A DNA stretch of 10,896 bases, taken from JBBDIO01 sp040880365. GTDB taxonomy: Bacteria; Chloroflexota; Anaerolineae; Caldilineales; Caldilineaceae. Of the stretch, positions 1-5,477 are shown one piece after another. Positions within the stretch are counted from its first letter, which is position 1, and each line of letters opens with the position of its first letter. The DNA is taken from NCBI GenBank assembly GCA_040880365.1, contig JBBDIO010000288.1, forward strand, positions 1 through 10,896, given 5' to 3'. Both the position numbers and the translations under genes were made by a program. The notes beneath the pieces are model-generated. The model ran no database searches. It had not been told where the DNA came from and was given only the letters and a program-made list of their open reading frames with translations.

Positions 1-63
1 GCCAATATCCGTATCCAGTAGAATTTTTTCGGTGTTCATTGCTGTGTTCATTGCGGTAGTCAT
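1..63 (-). CDS. Nucleoside hydrolase (IunH/RihA family), N-terminus only
   Basis: This is the first 21 codons of a gene that continues off the left edge of the window. The readable N-terminus has two short Thr/Ala/Asn-rich repeats and then EKILLDTDIG. The hydrophobic strand followed by D-T-D-x-G is the calcium-binding start of inosine-uridine-type nucleoside N-ribohydrolases, whose usual continuation (DIDDA) lies outside the window. Enzymes of this family cleave the N-glycosidic bond of nucleosides to ribose and free base in the cytosol. Three in-frame ATGs are possible (ending at 63, 51 and 39). The first overlaps the stop of the upstream CBM9-like gene as ATGA, which argues for translational coupling. 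The identification rests on one motif, so the substrate cannot be inferred. In sugar-acid operons such genes may act on a glycoside rather than a nucleoside. Confidence 0.75.
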   Translation of the reverse strand, partial: MTTAMNTAMNTEKILLDTDIG

Positions 64-761
64 GCGGTGGATGTATCCCCCATTTCAGGTTGAAAGTGGA
101 GCGTGCCGAACCGCGCCGGACGATGAAAATCGGGCGGGTTTGTCAGGGTTGGCGACCAACTGCTGAATTCTGGTTCGGCGTTGGCAGGGCGTTCGATGCG
201 GTAGAAGTTGGCGCGCCATGCAGTGGGTACTTCGTCGGCTTCGCAGATCGAACGCCACGGCAATACCAGCAGCCCGCGCCAATGATTGTTGTCATCATCG
301 CGCTGGGCGGCCCATTCTACCTGGCCGCAATCCCATTTGGAATCTACGTGAATGCCCTGGCGGTTGCCATTGGGGCTGTCGATCCGCAGATCGAGCAGCG
401 TGCCATTGGGCGAAAGCTCGAATTCGTAATAGATCTGGGGTGTGGCGGTGCCCGGCGCAATGAAAATTTCGACTACTTCTTCGGTGTAGATCGGCGCATT
501 GCGTCCGGTGAGGGTTCCCCAGATGTGGTTGTCTTGGCAATCGAAACAGGTGTAGAGCGCGCTGGCATCGGCGCACACCCGCACTTCGGTAGGAAATTGG
601 ACAGCACCATACCCGTCGGCGCGTTGCAGTGTGGGCAGGGGCCGTAGTTGTGCCCAATCCCATTCTGCAAATCGGGCGGGCGACCATGTACCGGGGCGCG
701 GCTCGATTGTGTGCTGGGGCAGGGGATGATCAACTGTCGAATCGTGCGAAAATCCATTCAC
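60..761 (-). CDS. CBM9-like (carbohydrate-binding family 9-like) domain protein
   Basis: The 233-residue protein starts at GTG (759-761), with a weak AGAGAT ribosome site ten bases upstream, and ends in TGA. The body resembles the CBM9-like fold seen in many bacterial sugar-locus proteins. It has an alternating beta-strand pattern with an aromatic-rich stretch around residues 68-100 (LYTCFDCQDNHIWG, then EEVVEIFIAPG), the typical YYEFELSPNGTLLDLRI segment near 111-127, and a W-R-G-L-L-V-L-P-W strand near 161-169. CBM9 domains bind chain ends of glycans or are fused to secreted enzymes. This copy has no signal peptide, transmembrane segment or partner domain, so it is probably cytosolic and single-domain, with no known catalytic role. 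It follows the SDR gene by 79 bases and overlaps the nucleoside hydrolase start by four bases. Family assignment is fairly sure; function is unknown. Confidence 0.75.
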   Translation of the reverse strand: MNGFSHDSTVDHPLPQHTIEPRPGTWSPARFAEWDWAQLRPLPTLQRADGYGAVQFPTEVRVCADASALYTCFDCQDNHIWGTLTGRNAPIYTEEVVEIFIAPGTATPQIYYEFELSPNGTLLDLRIDSPNGNRQGIHVDSKWDCGQVEWAAQRDDDNNHWRGLLVLPWRSICEADEVPTAWRANFYRIERPANAEPEFSSWSPTLTNPPDFHRPARFGTLHFQPEMGDTSTA

Positions 762-840
762 GCTATTGGTTATCTCTGTAAATATTCTCTGTAGCTATTG
801 CTGCAACTAACGGTTTGGCGACTATGGCTTGGGTATGCCG

Positions 841-1617
841 CTATCGCTTGAGTATACCGCCGTTGACATCCAGCGTGGCCCCGGTGACATAGGCACCCAG
901 GGGCGATGCCAGATAGAGTACGGCATAGCCAATGTCTTCGGCTGCGCCCAGTCGCCCCAGGGGGATCATGCGCACGACGCGCTGCATGGCTTCGCTATCG
1001 CGCTGACCCGGACGGGTATCGATCTGGCCCGGTGCAATGGCGTTGACGGTGACGTTATCCGGCGCTAAATCGCGGGCCAGGGTTTTGGTCATGGCAATCA
1101 GCCCGCCTTTGGTCGTGGCATAGTGTACGCCACCCGAAACGCCGCCTGTCTGGCCGCTGATGGACGCGATGTTGATGATGCGACCAAACCTGCGCGCCTG
1201 CATGCCGGGAGCAACCGCGCGCACACATGCATACACGCCGGTCAGGTTGGCGTCGATCAGGCGCTGCCAGTCGGCCAGGTCAATCTCGGAATAGGGGCCG
1301 CCCTGCATGAGTGCCGCATTGTTGACCAGGATATCGACGCGCGACCAGCGCGCGGTCACCGCATCGACCATGTGTTGGATTTGGTCCACATCGGCCATAT
1401 CCGCCGCGATGGGAAGGAGTCGGTCGGAGCGACAGCCGGCTTCGGTTAATTCGTGGGCAGTTTGTTCCAGATCCGCCTGGGAGCGGGAGACCAGCGCAAC
1501 GGACGCGCCTCCCTGGGCCAGCAGGCGTGCGGTTGCTTTGCCGATGCCCCGGCTAGCGCCAGTGACAATCGCAACCTGATCGGAAAAGTCTAGCAGATGG
1601 CCTAGTGATGTGGGCAC
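841..1617 (-). CDS. SDR-family NAD(P)-dependent oxidoreductase
   Basis: This is a classical short-chain dehydrogenase of 258 residues, the usual family length. It has the dinucleotide motif TGASRGIG at residues 19-26, NNA at 99-101, the structural Asn124, and a catalytic set of Ser152 (or Ser154), Tyr166 and Lys170 in YATTK. The C-terminal half ends in the common VTGATLDVNGG segment. Ser44-Arg45 after the second strand, in place of an acidic residue, suggests NADP(H) preference (inference). I chose the GTG at 1615-1617 because AAAGGA lies six bases upstream and the Rossmann strand starts about 14 residues in. A longer reading up to 1806 would run into the preceding gene and adds only low-complexity residues. 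Beside two sugar-acid dehydratases a likely role is reduction of a keto-acid or oxidation of an aldonate, as with fructuronate reductase-like SDRs. The substrate cannot be read from sequence. Confidence 0.9.
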   Translation of the reverse strand: MPTSLGHLLDFSDQVAIVTGASRGIGKATARLLAQGGASVALVSRSQADLEQTAHELTEAGCRSDRLLPIAADMADVDQIQHMVDAVTARWSRVDILVNNAALMQGGPYSEIDLADWQRLIDANLTGVYACVRAVAPGMQARRFGRIINIASISGQTGGVSGGVHYATTKGGLIAMTKTLARDLAPDNVTVNAIAPGQIDTRPGQRDSEAMQRVVRMIPLGRLGAAEDIGYAVLYLASPLGAYVTGATLDVNGGILKR

Positions 1618-1629
1618 AACAGTTCCTTT
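1615..1629 (-). promoter_or_regulatory. Ribosome binding site that sets the SDR start
   Basis: On the minus strand AAAGGA (1629-1624) precedes the GTG codon (1617-1615) by six bases. It is the only good Shine-Dalgarno near the expected N-terminus of the SDR and decides the start against the longer upstream reading. Confidence 0.65.
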
Positions 1630-1744
1630 CTTTGTTGCGGCAATGTGTGGCGGCAATGCGCGCCGAACATCTGGCGGGCGGCGCGTGCGGCGCACGTGTG
1701 CAGACGGTGCGCAGTTGAAAGTAGGGATCGGCCCTGCGTCGCGA

Positions 1745-2524
1745 CTACTCGATGCGCAATTCCATGCCCACGCTGCGCAGGTCCATTTCATAGGCCAGAC
1801 CCGCAATCGGAGGCCGACTATAGTACCAGTTTACACCCTGTATTGCAGCCGTGCCAAGCCGAGGCAGGAGGTGGGATTGCATGATGGAATCCAGGGGTTC
1901 CACGGTATAGACATTGGCTTGCGCCACCTGATTCCAGTGGCAACCAATTCCCGCCAGGCGCGCTTCCATGACATCCAGCACGGTTTCGGCTTTGACGCGC
2001 ATGGCATCGGGCGACGTGTCGTTGGGACGGACAATAGCCGCGGTAGATAAATCGGCCTGATCACGCAGATCCCCCGCGCCCGCAACCACAAATGTGACAG
2101 GACGAACGACCCCGGCAAGGGGCAGATGCTGGGCGGTGGGCAAAGTCAGTGTGAAGGCATGGGTACTTGCGGTGTAGACGCCCTCTATGCCCGGCGCGAC
2201 ATTAGTGCGCGCGACCGGATTTACGCCGTCCACATAGATGTCCCACTCCTGCAAAGTCGTGCAATATTCCTGGTTGAAGTCGATGAAGCCCTGAAACGGC
2301 AGGGGTTCCGGGATGCGCAGTTCGACCGCACACAGGGCCTGGCGCGGGCGACCGAGTTGCTCTAGCAGCGCGGCGATGCGGGCGAAGCCGGTCTGATAGG
2401 GCACGGGCTGGGGAAATTCAAAGCGCGCCAGGGTATATCCCGGGTCGGCAATCACGGCGGAAGAATAGGGGGCGATGCCAGTGAGAAAGTGATAGTTGCC
2501 CCGCGGGTGTTGTTGCAGTTCCAC
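1745..2524 (-). CDS. Tandem Rid (YjgF/YER057c/UK114)-like protein
   Basis: The 259-residue protein starts at GTG with ATAAGG six bases upstream. Both halves show the Rid-domain pattern. The N-half has a helix around residues 44-60 (QTGFARIAALLEQLG), then ALCAVELRIP and PVARTNVAPG with Arg106. The C-half has a strand near 143-151, a helix with SPDAMRVKAETVLDVMEARLAGIG (residues 171-194), VAQANVYTVEP, and SRPPIAGLAYEMDL with Arg237. Single Rid domains are about 130 residues, form trimers, and place an Arg in an inter-subunit pocket that binds the carboxylate of imines/enamines. Two fused domains with an Arg in each suggest an internal duplication with two pockets. The gene lies between NIPSNAP and SDR genes. 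A role in clearing a reactive imine or enol intermediate is inference. Family call is moderate because the sequence is divergent. Confidence 0.65.
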   Translation of the reverse strand: MELQQHPRGNYHFLTGIAPYSSAVIADPGYTLARFEFPQPVPYQTGFARIAALLEQLGRPRQALCAVELRIPEPLPFQGFIDFNQEYCTTLQEWDIYVDGVNPVARTNVAPGIEGVYTASTHAFTLTLPTAQHLPLAGVVRPVTFVVAGAGDLRDQADLSTAAIVRPNDTSPDAMRVKAETVLDVMEARLAGIGCHWNQVAQANVYTVEPLDSIMQSHLLPRLGTAAIQGVNWYYSRPPIAGLAYEMDLRSVGMELRIE

Positions 2525-2573
2525 GGCATACCTTATCTAATCGATTGTGTAGTAGATCTGTAGCTGGGAAGGG

Positions 2574-2609
2574 GCACGCGGGCCGTTTTCTGGATACCGG
2601 CCCGCGTGC
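2574..2609 (-). other. Intergenic GC-rich perfect hairpin
   Basis: A perfect 12-bp inverted repeat (GCACGCGGGCCG at 2574-2585 and its complement at 2598-2609) with a 12-base loop lies between the NIPSNAP stop and the Rid start. No U-tract follows on the minus strand (it continues CCCCTTCCC), nor on the plus strand, so it does not look like a classical intrinsic terminator. It may be an mRNA-stability or partial-termination element within the operon. Confidence 0.6.
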
Positions 2610-2626
2610 GGTGTTGTGCATTTGTC

Positions 2627-2950
2627 TTAGCGGAGGATGCTATTGGGCGTAGGGTTCAGGCGGCGCACCACCGTGCGGGTGCGGTCGAGGTGTTGGGGTA
2701 TGAGTGGGAGAATCTCGGTTTTCCAGAAATCGCTCTCATACACTGCGGCATAGAGGGCCGTTTTTTCCTCTTCGCTGTTGAAGCGGCGAATCCATACGTA
2801 TAGGTCGTCTTCTTCTTCGGCGGTGAAAGCAGCCACGACCACCATGCCTTTACTGGCCTGAAACGGGATCACCGTCTCTTCCATCAATTTGACAAACGCC
2901 TCGCGTTTGCCGGGCAACACACGATATTCACGCAGTTCGTGAAAGGTCAA
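2627..2950 (-). CDS. NIPSNAP-family protein (dimeric alpha/beta barrel)
   Basis: This is a 107-residue cytosolic protein. The opening HELREYRVLPGKREAFVKLM (residues 4-23), the later DLYVWIRRFNSEEEK (49-63), and the closing helix with ESDFWKTEILPLI (72-84) fit the NIPSNAP domain, a ferredoxin-like dimeric barrel of about 100 residues. The family has no single known reaction. Bacterial members are frequent in sugar and aromatic catabolic clusters, where isomerase or stabilising roles are presumed. The start is TTG at 2950-2948 and overlaps the uxuA TGA as TTGA, so translation is probably coupled. The next in-frame ATG would remove a core strand and is therefore unlikely. Ends in TAA. Confidence 0.8.
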   Translation of the reverse strand: MTFHELREYRVLPGKREAFVKLMEETVIPFQASKGMVVVAAFTAEEEDDLYVWIRRFNSEEEKTALYAAVYESDFWKTEILPLIPQHLDRTRTVVRRLNPTPNSILR

Positions 2951-3957
2951 GCAACACCTGCCTCATCATTGGCGCGCTTCAGCAGCGCATTCATATAGCC
3001 CAGCGTATACGCTGTGCCCAAGCGGGGATCATTGCTCATGGTGGGCACATGATCGGGGATCACAACTCCGTCGAAATTGGTCTCGCGCAGGGCTTTCATT
3101 ACCAGATACATATCCTGATAGCCATTGTCGACGAAAGTCTCGACAAAGTGGGGCAGGGGCGCATCTACGTTGCGGAAATGAACCTTGAAGATTCGGTTCT
3201 TGTCACCGAAATCCTTGATGGTTTCCAACACGCCCTTGCCCATGAGCGGACCGCCTTCGAGCCAGCAACCCACGCAGAGGCAGAGACCCACATTGGGGCT
3301 ATCGGCGATTTCCAGGGCACGGGCATAGCCGTCGTAGCTGCTGAAGATGCAGCGCGGCACGCCGCCCAATTCGGGCTGGGGCGGATCGTCGGGATGGATG
3401 CCAATTTTGACATCGGCATCTTCGGCTACGGGCGCGACTTCCTGGATGAAGTGGGCAAAATTGTCCCAGATTTCTTCCTGGGTATATTCACGACCGTGGG
3501 TGAGTGGCATGGGATAATAGTTGCCCGCCCAATGGCCTTTGTCGGCCTTTGCCATATCAAACCCACGTGCACTCGCGCCGCCGCGGGTCGTTTCGCGCTC
3601 GGTGCTCCAGATACCGTTTGCCATGTGCGCATAGGTAGTATAGGGAATTCCCGCATTGCCCAGATCGCGGATGTGCTGCTTATACTGTTCGATTTTGGCG
3701 TCGCGGTTTTCCAGGCCCAACACGATGGCGTCCTGGTTGTGGACATCGCGGTTGCCAAATCCATAGACCGTCAGACCGTGGTCGGCGAACAATTTGCGCC
3801 GGCTTGCATAATAGTCTGCGCTGGATTTGCTTTCATCGGTCCACAGCACAACATAATCCACGCCCATCTGTTTAACCCATTGCATCTCTTCGGGCGACGC
3901 TTCGGGCGACATTTGCGCCGCGATCTTGGGATTGGGGGGCAGTTCTGGCTTGCTCAT
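2947..3957 (-). CDS. uxuA: Mannonate dehydratase, UxuA-type
   Basis: The 336-residue TIM-barrel protein is of the xylose-isomerase-like type. UxuA enzymes convert D-mannonate to 2-keto-3-deoxy-D-gluconate with Mn2+ in the cytosol. Visible family motifs are IGIHPDDPP (residues 185-193), CVGC (228-231), FKVHFRNV (257-264), DMYLVMKAL (282-290), VIPDHVP (299-305) and YTLGYMNALL (317-326). By comparison with known UxuA, His188, Cys228, His260 and Asp302 are the expected metal ligands. It is somewhat short for the family, and the N-terminus lacks the usual WYG/DP opening, starting instead with a proline-rich stretch. It may therefore prefer a related sugar acid. The start ATG has a strong AAGGAG six bases upstream. 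The gene follows the ManD-like gene by 108 bases and overlaps the NIPSNAP start. Family is well supported; exact substrate is not. Confidence 0.8.
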   Translation of the reverse strand: MSKPELPPNPKIAAQMSPEASPEEMQWVKQMGVDYVVLWTDESKSSADYYASRRKLFADHGLTVYGFGNRDVHNQDAIVLGLENRDAKIEQYKQHIRDLGNAGIPYTTYAHMANGIWSTERETTRGGASARGFDMAKADKGHWAGNYYPMPLTHGREYTQEEIWDNFAHFIQEVAPVAEDADVKIGIHPDDPPQPELGGVPRCIFSSYDGYARALEIADSPNVGLCLCVGCWLEGGPLMGKGVLETIKDFGDKNRIFKVHFRNVDAPLPHFVETFVDNGYQDMYLVMKALRETNFDGVVIPDHVPTMSNDPRLGTAYTLGYMNALLKRANDEAGVA

Positions 3958-3969
3958 GCAATTCTCCTT
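3957..3969 (-). promoter_or_regulatory. Strong Shine-Dalgarno of uxuA
   Basis: AAGGAG (3969-3964) lies six bases before the ATG at 3957-3955. It fixes the uxuA start and is the strongest ribosome site among the catabolic genes of the window. Confidence 0.7.
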
Positions 3970-3988
3970 GCAGATTGTCTAGACTTGA

Positions 3989-4012
3989 CCGCGCCTATAG
4001 CGCTGGGCGCGG
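3989..4012 (-). other. Intergenic hairpin between ManD-like gene and uxuA
   Basis: A 7-bp perfect inverted repeat (CCGCGCC at 3989-3995, GGCGCGG at 4006-4012) encloses a 10-base loop that itself contains the palindrome AGCGCT. No U-run follows on the transcript side (it reads TCAAGTCTAG), so an intrinsic terminator is unlikely. It could give differential mRNA stability between the two dehydratase genes. Confidence 0.5.
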
Positions 4013-4065
4013 CATGTACGCCGGAGGTGAAAGCCGGGGGGCAGCGCGTTGTGTGCCCAACCTGG

Positions 4066-5280
4066 CTAGGGGCGGACAATCGAACCATCGGCGCGGCGGT
4101 CTTCGGCCATGTGGAAGATCCGCTGGGAACGCTCTGGATCCAGCAGCGCGGCGGCTTTTGCTTCGTCAATGTCGATGCCCAGACCCGGCTGGTCATTGGG
4201 ATAGAGATACCCGCCTTCCAGCACGGCATGGCCGGGAAATGCATCGTATTCTTCGGGGCGGAAGTGGTTCTCTTCCTGAATGCCGAAACTGGTGCTGGTC
4301 ATATCCAGATGAATCGCGGCCATCTGATTGACGGGGTCATTGTCGCCGCCCTCTTGCCAGGCCGTTTGCACGCCGAACCACTCGCATAATGCAGCAATTT
4401 TGCGACATTGGGTAATGCCTGCGCCTTTGGAAACGCGCACGCGCACAAAGTCGATCAGTCGCTCGGTGATGAGCGGCGTCCATTCGTGGGGGTTGATGAA
4501 CAGTTCGCCCATGGCCTGGGGGGTGGTGCATTGCTGGCGCACCAGGCGATACCATTCGACCTGTTCGGGCGCGAGGAGATCTTCCAGAAAGAAAAGACGA
4601 TAGGGTTCCAGCAATTTGGCAAGCTGTACGGCGTTGTGCGGCTTCAGGTGTTCGTGGACATCGTGGGTGAATTTAGGCCCAAAGCCGAGTTTGTCGCGCA
4701 AATACTCGAACATTTTGGGCACATTTTCCAGATAGGCTTCATCCTCGAACGACGTGCCCGTGCCCCACGCGTTTTTGGGGAGCGTCGTGGCTTCGGGCGG
4801 GAGAAAACCGCCGCCGCCATAGCGTCCCAACTGGCAACGGATGACAGGATAGCCTTCTTCCATGTAGCGGCGGACATCGTCTTCCAACTCTTGCAGCGTT
4901 TCGCCTGCGGCATGGGCATAGGCCGGAACGGCCGCGCGACAAGCGCCGCCCAACAGCTGGTAGACGGGCATGTTGGCTTCTTTGCCCTTGATATCCCAGA
5001 GCGCCATGTCGATCCCGCCCAATGCGGTATTGAGGATAGAGCCATTGCGCCAATAGGCGCTGGTAAAGACAGTTTGCCAGTTGTCTTCAATGTTGCCTGT
5101 TTCGCGTCCGATCAGCTTGGGCGCGATGGTTTCCACTGCGGTAATCACGGTTTTGGCGTGATAGTGATCACTGGCGGACCCGATGCCATAGAGGCCCGGC
5201 TGATCTGTATAGACCTTCACAAAGACCCACGTGCCGGGGCCGCGGGTGCGAATGCAGCGAATATCCGTAATTTTGGGCAT
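4066..5280 (-). CDS. ManD/RspA-like dehydratase (enolase superfamily), non-canonical active site
   Basis: This 404-residue protein has the length of the D-mannonate dehydratase subgroup of the enolase superfamily. The N-terminal capping domain carries WRNGSILNTALGGIDMALWD (residues 77-96). The barrel shows the metal ligands Asp207, Glu233 and Glu259 (in HDVHE, LEDLL and GELF), the likely acid His209, and Arg148 in IRCQLG. Canonical ManD enzymes dehydrate mannonate (some gluconate) to 2-keto-3-deoxygluconate. Here the loop that normally reads WHGPGD is WQEGGD, so the usual His is Gln309. The usual Asn near position 37 is replaced within ASDHYH. The terminal Trp known in some ManDs is absent. 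The metal site is therefore intact but the substrate pocket differs, and another sugar acid is plausible (inference). The ATG has no good Shine-Dalgarno. The gene follows the transporter genes across an unresolved gap. Confidence 0.85.
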   Translation of the reverse strand: MPKITDIRCIRTRGPGTWVFVKVYTDQPGLYGIGSASDHYHAKTVITAVETIAPKLIGRETGNIEDNWQTVFTSAYWRNGSILNTALGGIDMALWDIKGKEANMPVYQLLGGACRAAVPAYAHAAGETLQELEDDVRRYMEEGYPVIRCQLGRYGGGGFLPPEATTLPKNAWGTGTSFEDEAYLENVPKMFEYLRDKLGFGPKFTHDVHEHLKPHNAVQLAKLLEPYRLFFLEDLLAPEQVEWYRLVRQQCTTPQAMGELFINPHEWTPLITERLIDFVRVRVSKGAGITQCRKIAALCEWFGVQTAWQEGGDNDPVNQMAAIHLDMTSTSFGIQEENHFRPEEYDAFPGHAVLEGGYLYPNDQPGLGIDIDEAKAAALLDPERSQRIFHMAEDRRADGSIVRP

Positions 5281-5320
5281 ACGTTTGTCTGTTTCTAGAT
5301 CGAAGTTTCCAGATTAAATA

Positions 5321-5369
5321 AAGAGAGATTCCCTCTCTTGTACGCGGGGAGCCACAGAGAAGGAATCTC
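5321..5369 (-). promoter_or_regulatory. Possible attenuator: U-rich-tailed hairpin with a competing upstream pairing
   Basis: On the minus strand a hairpin AAGAGAG (5339-5333), loop GGAAT, CTCTCTT (5327-5321) is followed by TATTTAAT, like a weak intrinsic terminator. Upstream, GAGATTCC (5369-5362) is perfectly complementary to GGAATCTC (5332-5325), which covers the loop and part of the 3' arm, so the two structures exclude each other. It lies about 40 bases before the ManD-like start. Function is inferred from pairing alone; it could instead be a plain terminator for the binding-protein gene. Confidence 0.35.
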
Positions 5370-5411
5370 ACTTAGGTTGCCTGGGGGCATACCGATACAC
5401 GTGTCGAGGCG

Positions 5412-5440
5412 GCTGTGCTGTGTGATTGTTACAGCACAGC
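5412..5440. repeat. Perfect 9-bp inverted repeat at the edge of the assembly gap
   Basis: GCTGTGCTG (5412-5420) and CAGCACAGC (5432-5440) form a 9-bp stem with an 11-base loop directly beside the run of Ns. It may be the downstream hairpin of the binding-protein gene or an operator, but the missing sequence prevents a decision. The hairpin and neighbouring poly-C may have caused the assembly break. Confidence 0.5.
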
Positions 5441-5465
5441 NNNNNNNNNNCCCCCCCCCCCCCCC
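5441..5465. other. Assembly gap (10 N) followed by 15 C residues
   Basis: Ten Ns at 5441-5450 are followed by an unbroken run of 15 C. Ten Ns is a common placeholder length, so the true gap size is unknown, and the homopolymer next to it may be artefactual. The binding-protein stop codon is 12 bases to the right of the C-run, so both neighbouring reading frames are intact, but genes or regulatory sites could be missing here. Confidence 0.95.
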
Positions 5466-5477
5466 GCGCAATTTCCT

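Noticed and set aside
1618..1806. N-terminal extension of the SDR frame
   Set aside because: It would overlap the Rid gene and adds Arg/Cys/Pro-rich residues outside the fold. A good ribosome site supports the GTG at 1617.
3958..4065. Intrinsic terminator between the ManD-like gene and uxuA
   Set aside because: A GC hairpin is present, but no U-run follows on the minus strand, so I list it only as a hairpin.
3049..4389. Long plus-strand open frame of 446 codons opposite uxuA and the ManD-like gene
   Set aside because: It is antisense to two well-supported genes, its translation has no recognisable domain, and it crosses the gap between them. It reflects codon bias in a GC-rich genome.
4408..5298. 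Plus-strand open frame of 296 codons opposite the ManD-like gene
   Set aside because: It mirrors the minus-strand gene in the antisense frame, with no ribosome site or family motif.
5397..5404. ACACGTGT palindrome as a regulator site
   Set aside because: Only eight bases with no flanking symmetry, in a region next to an assembly gap; expected by chance.
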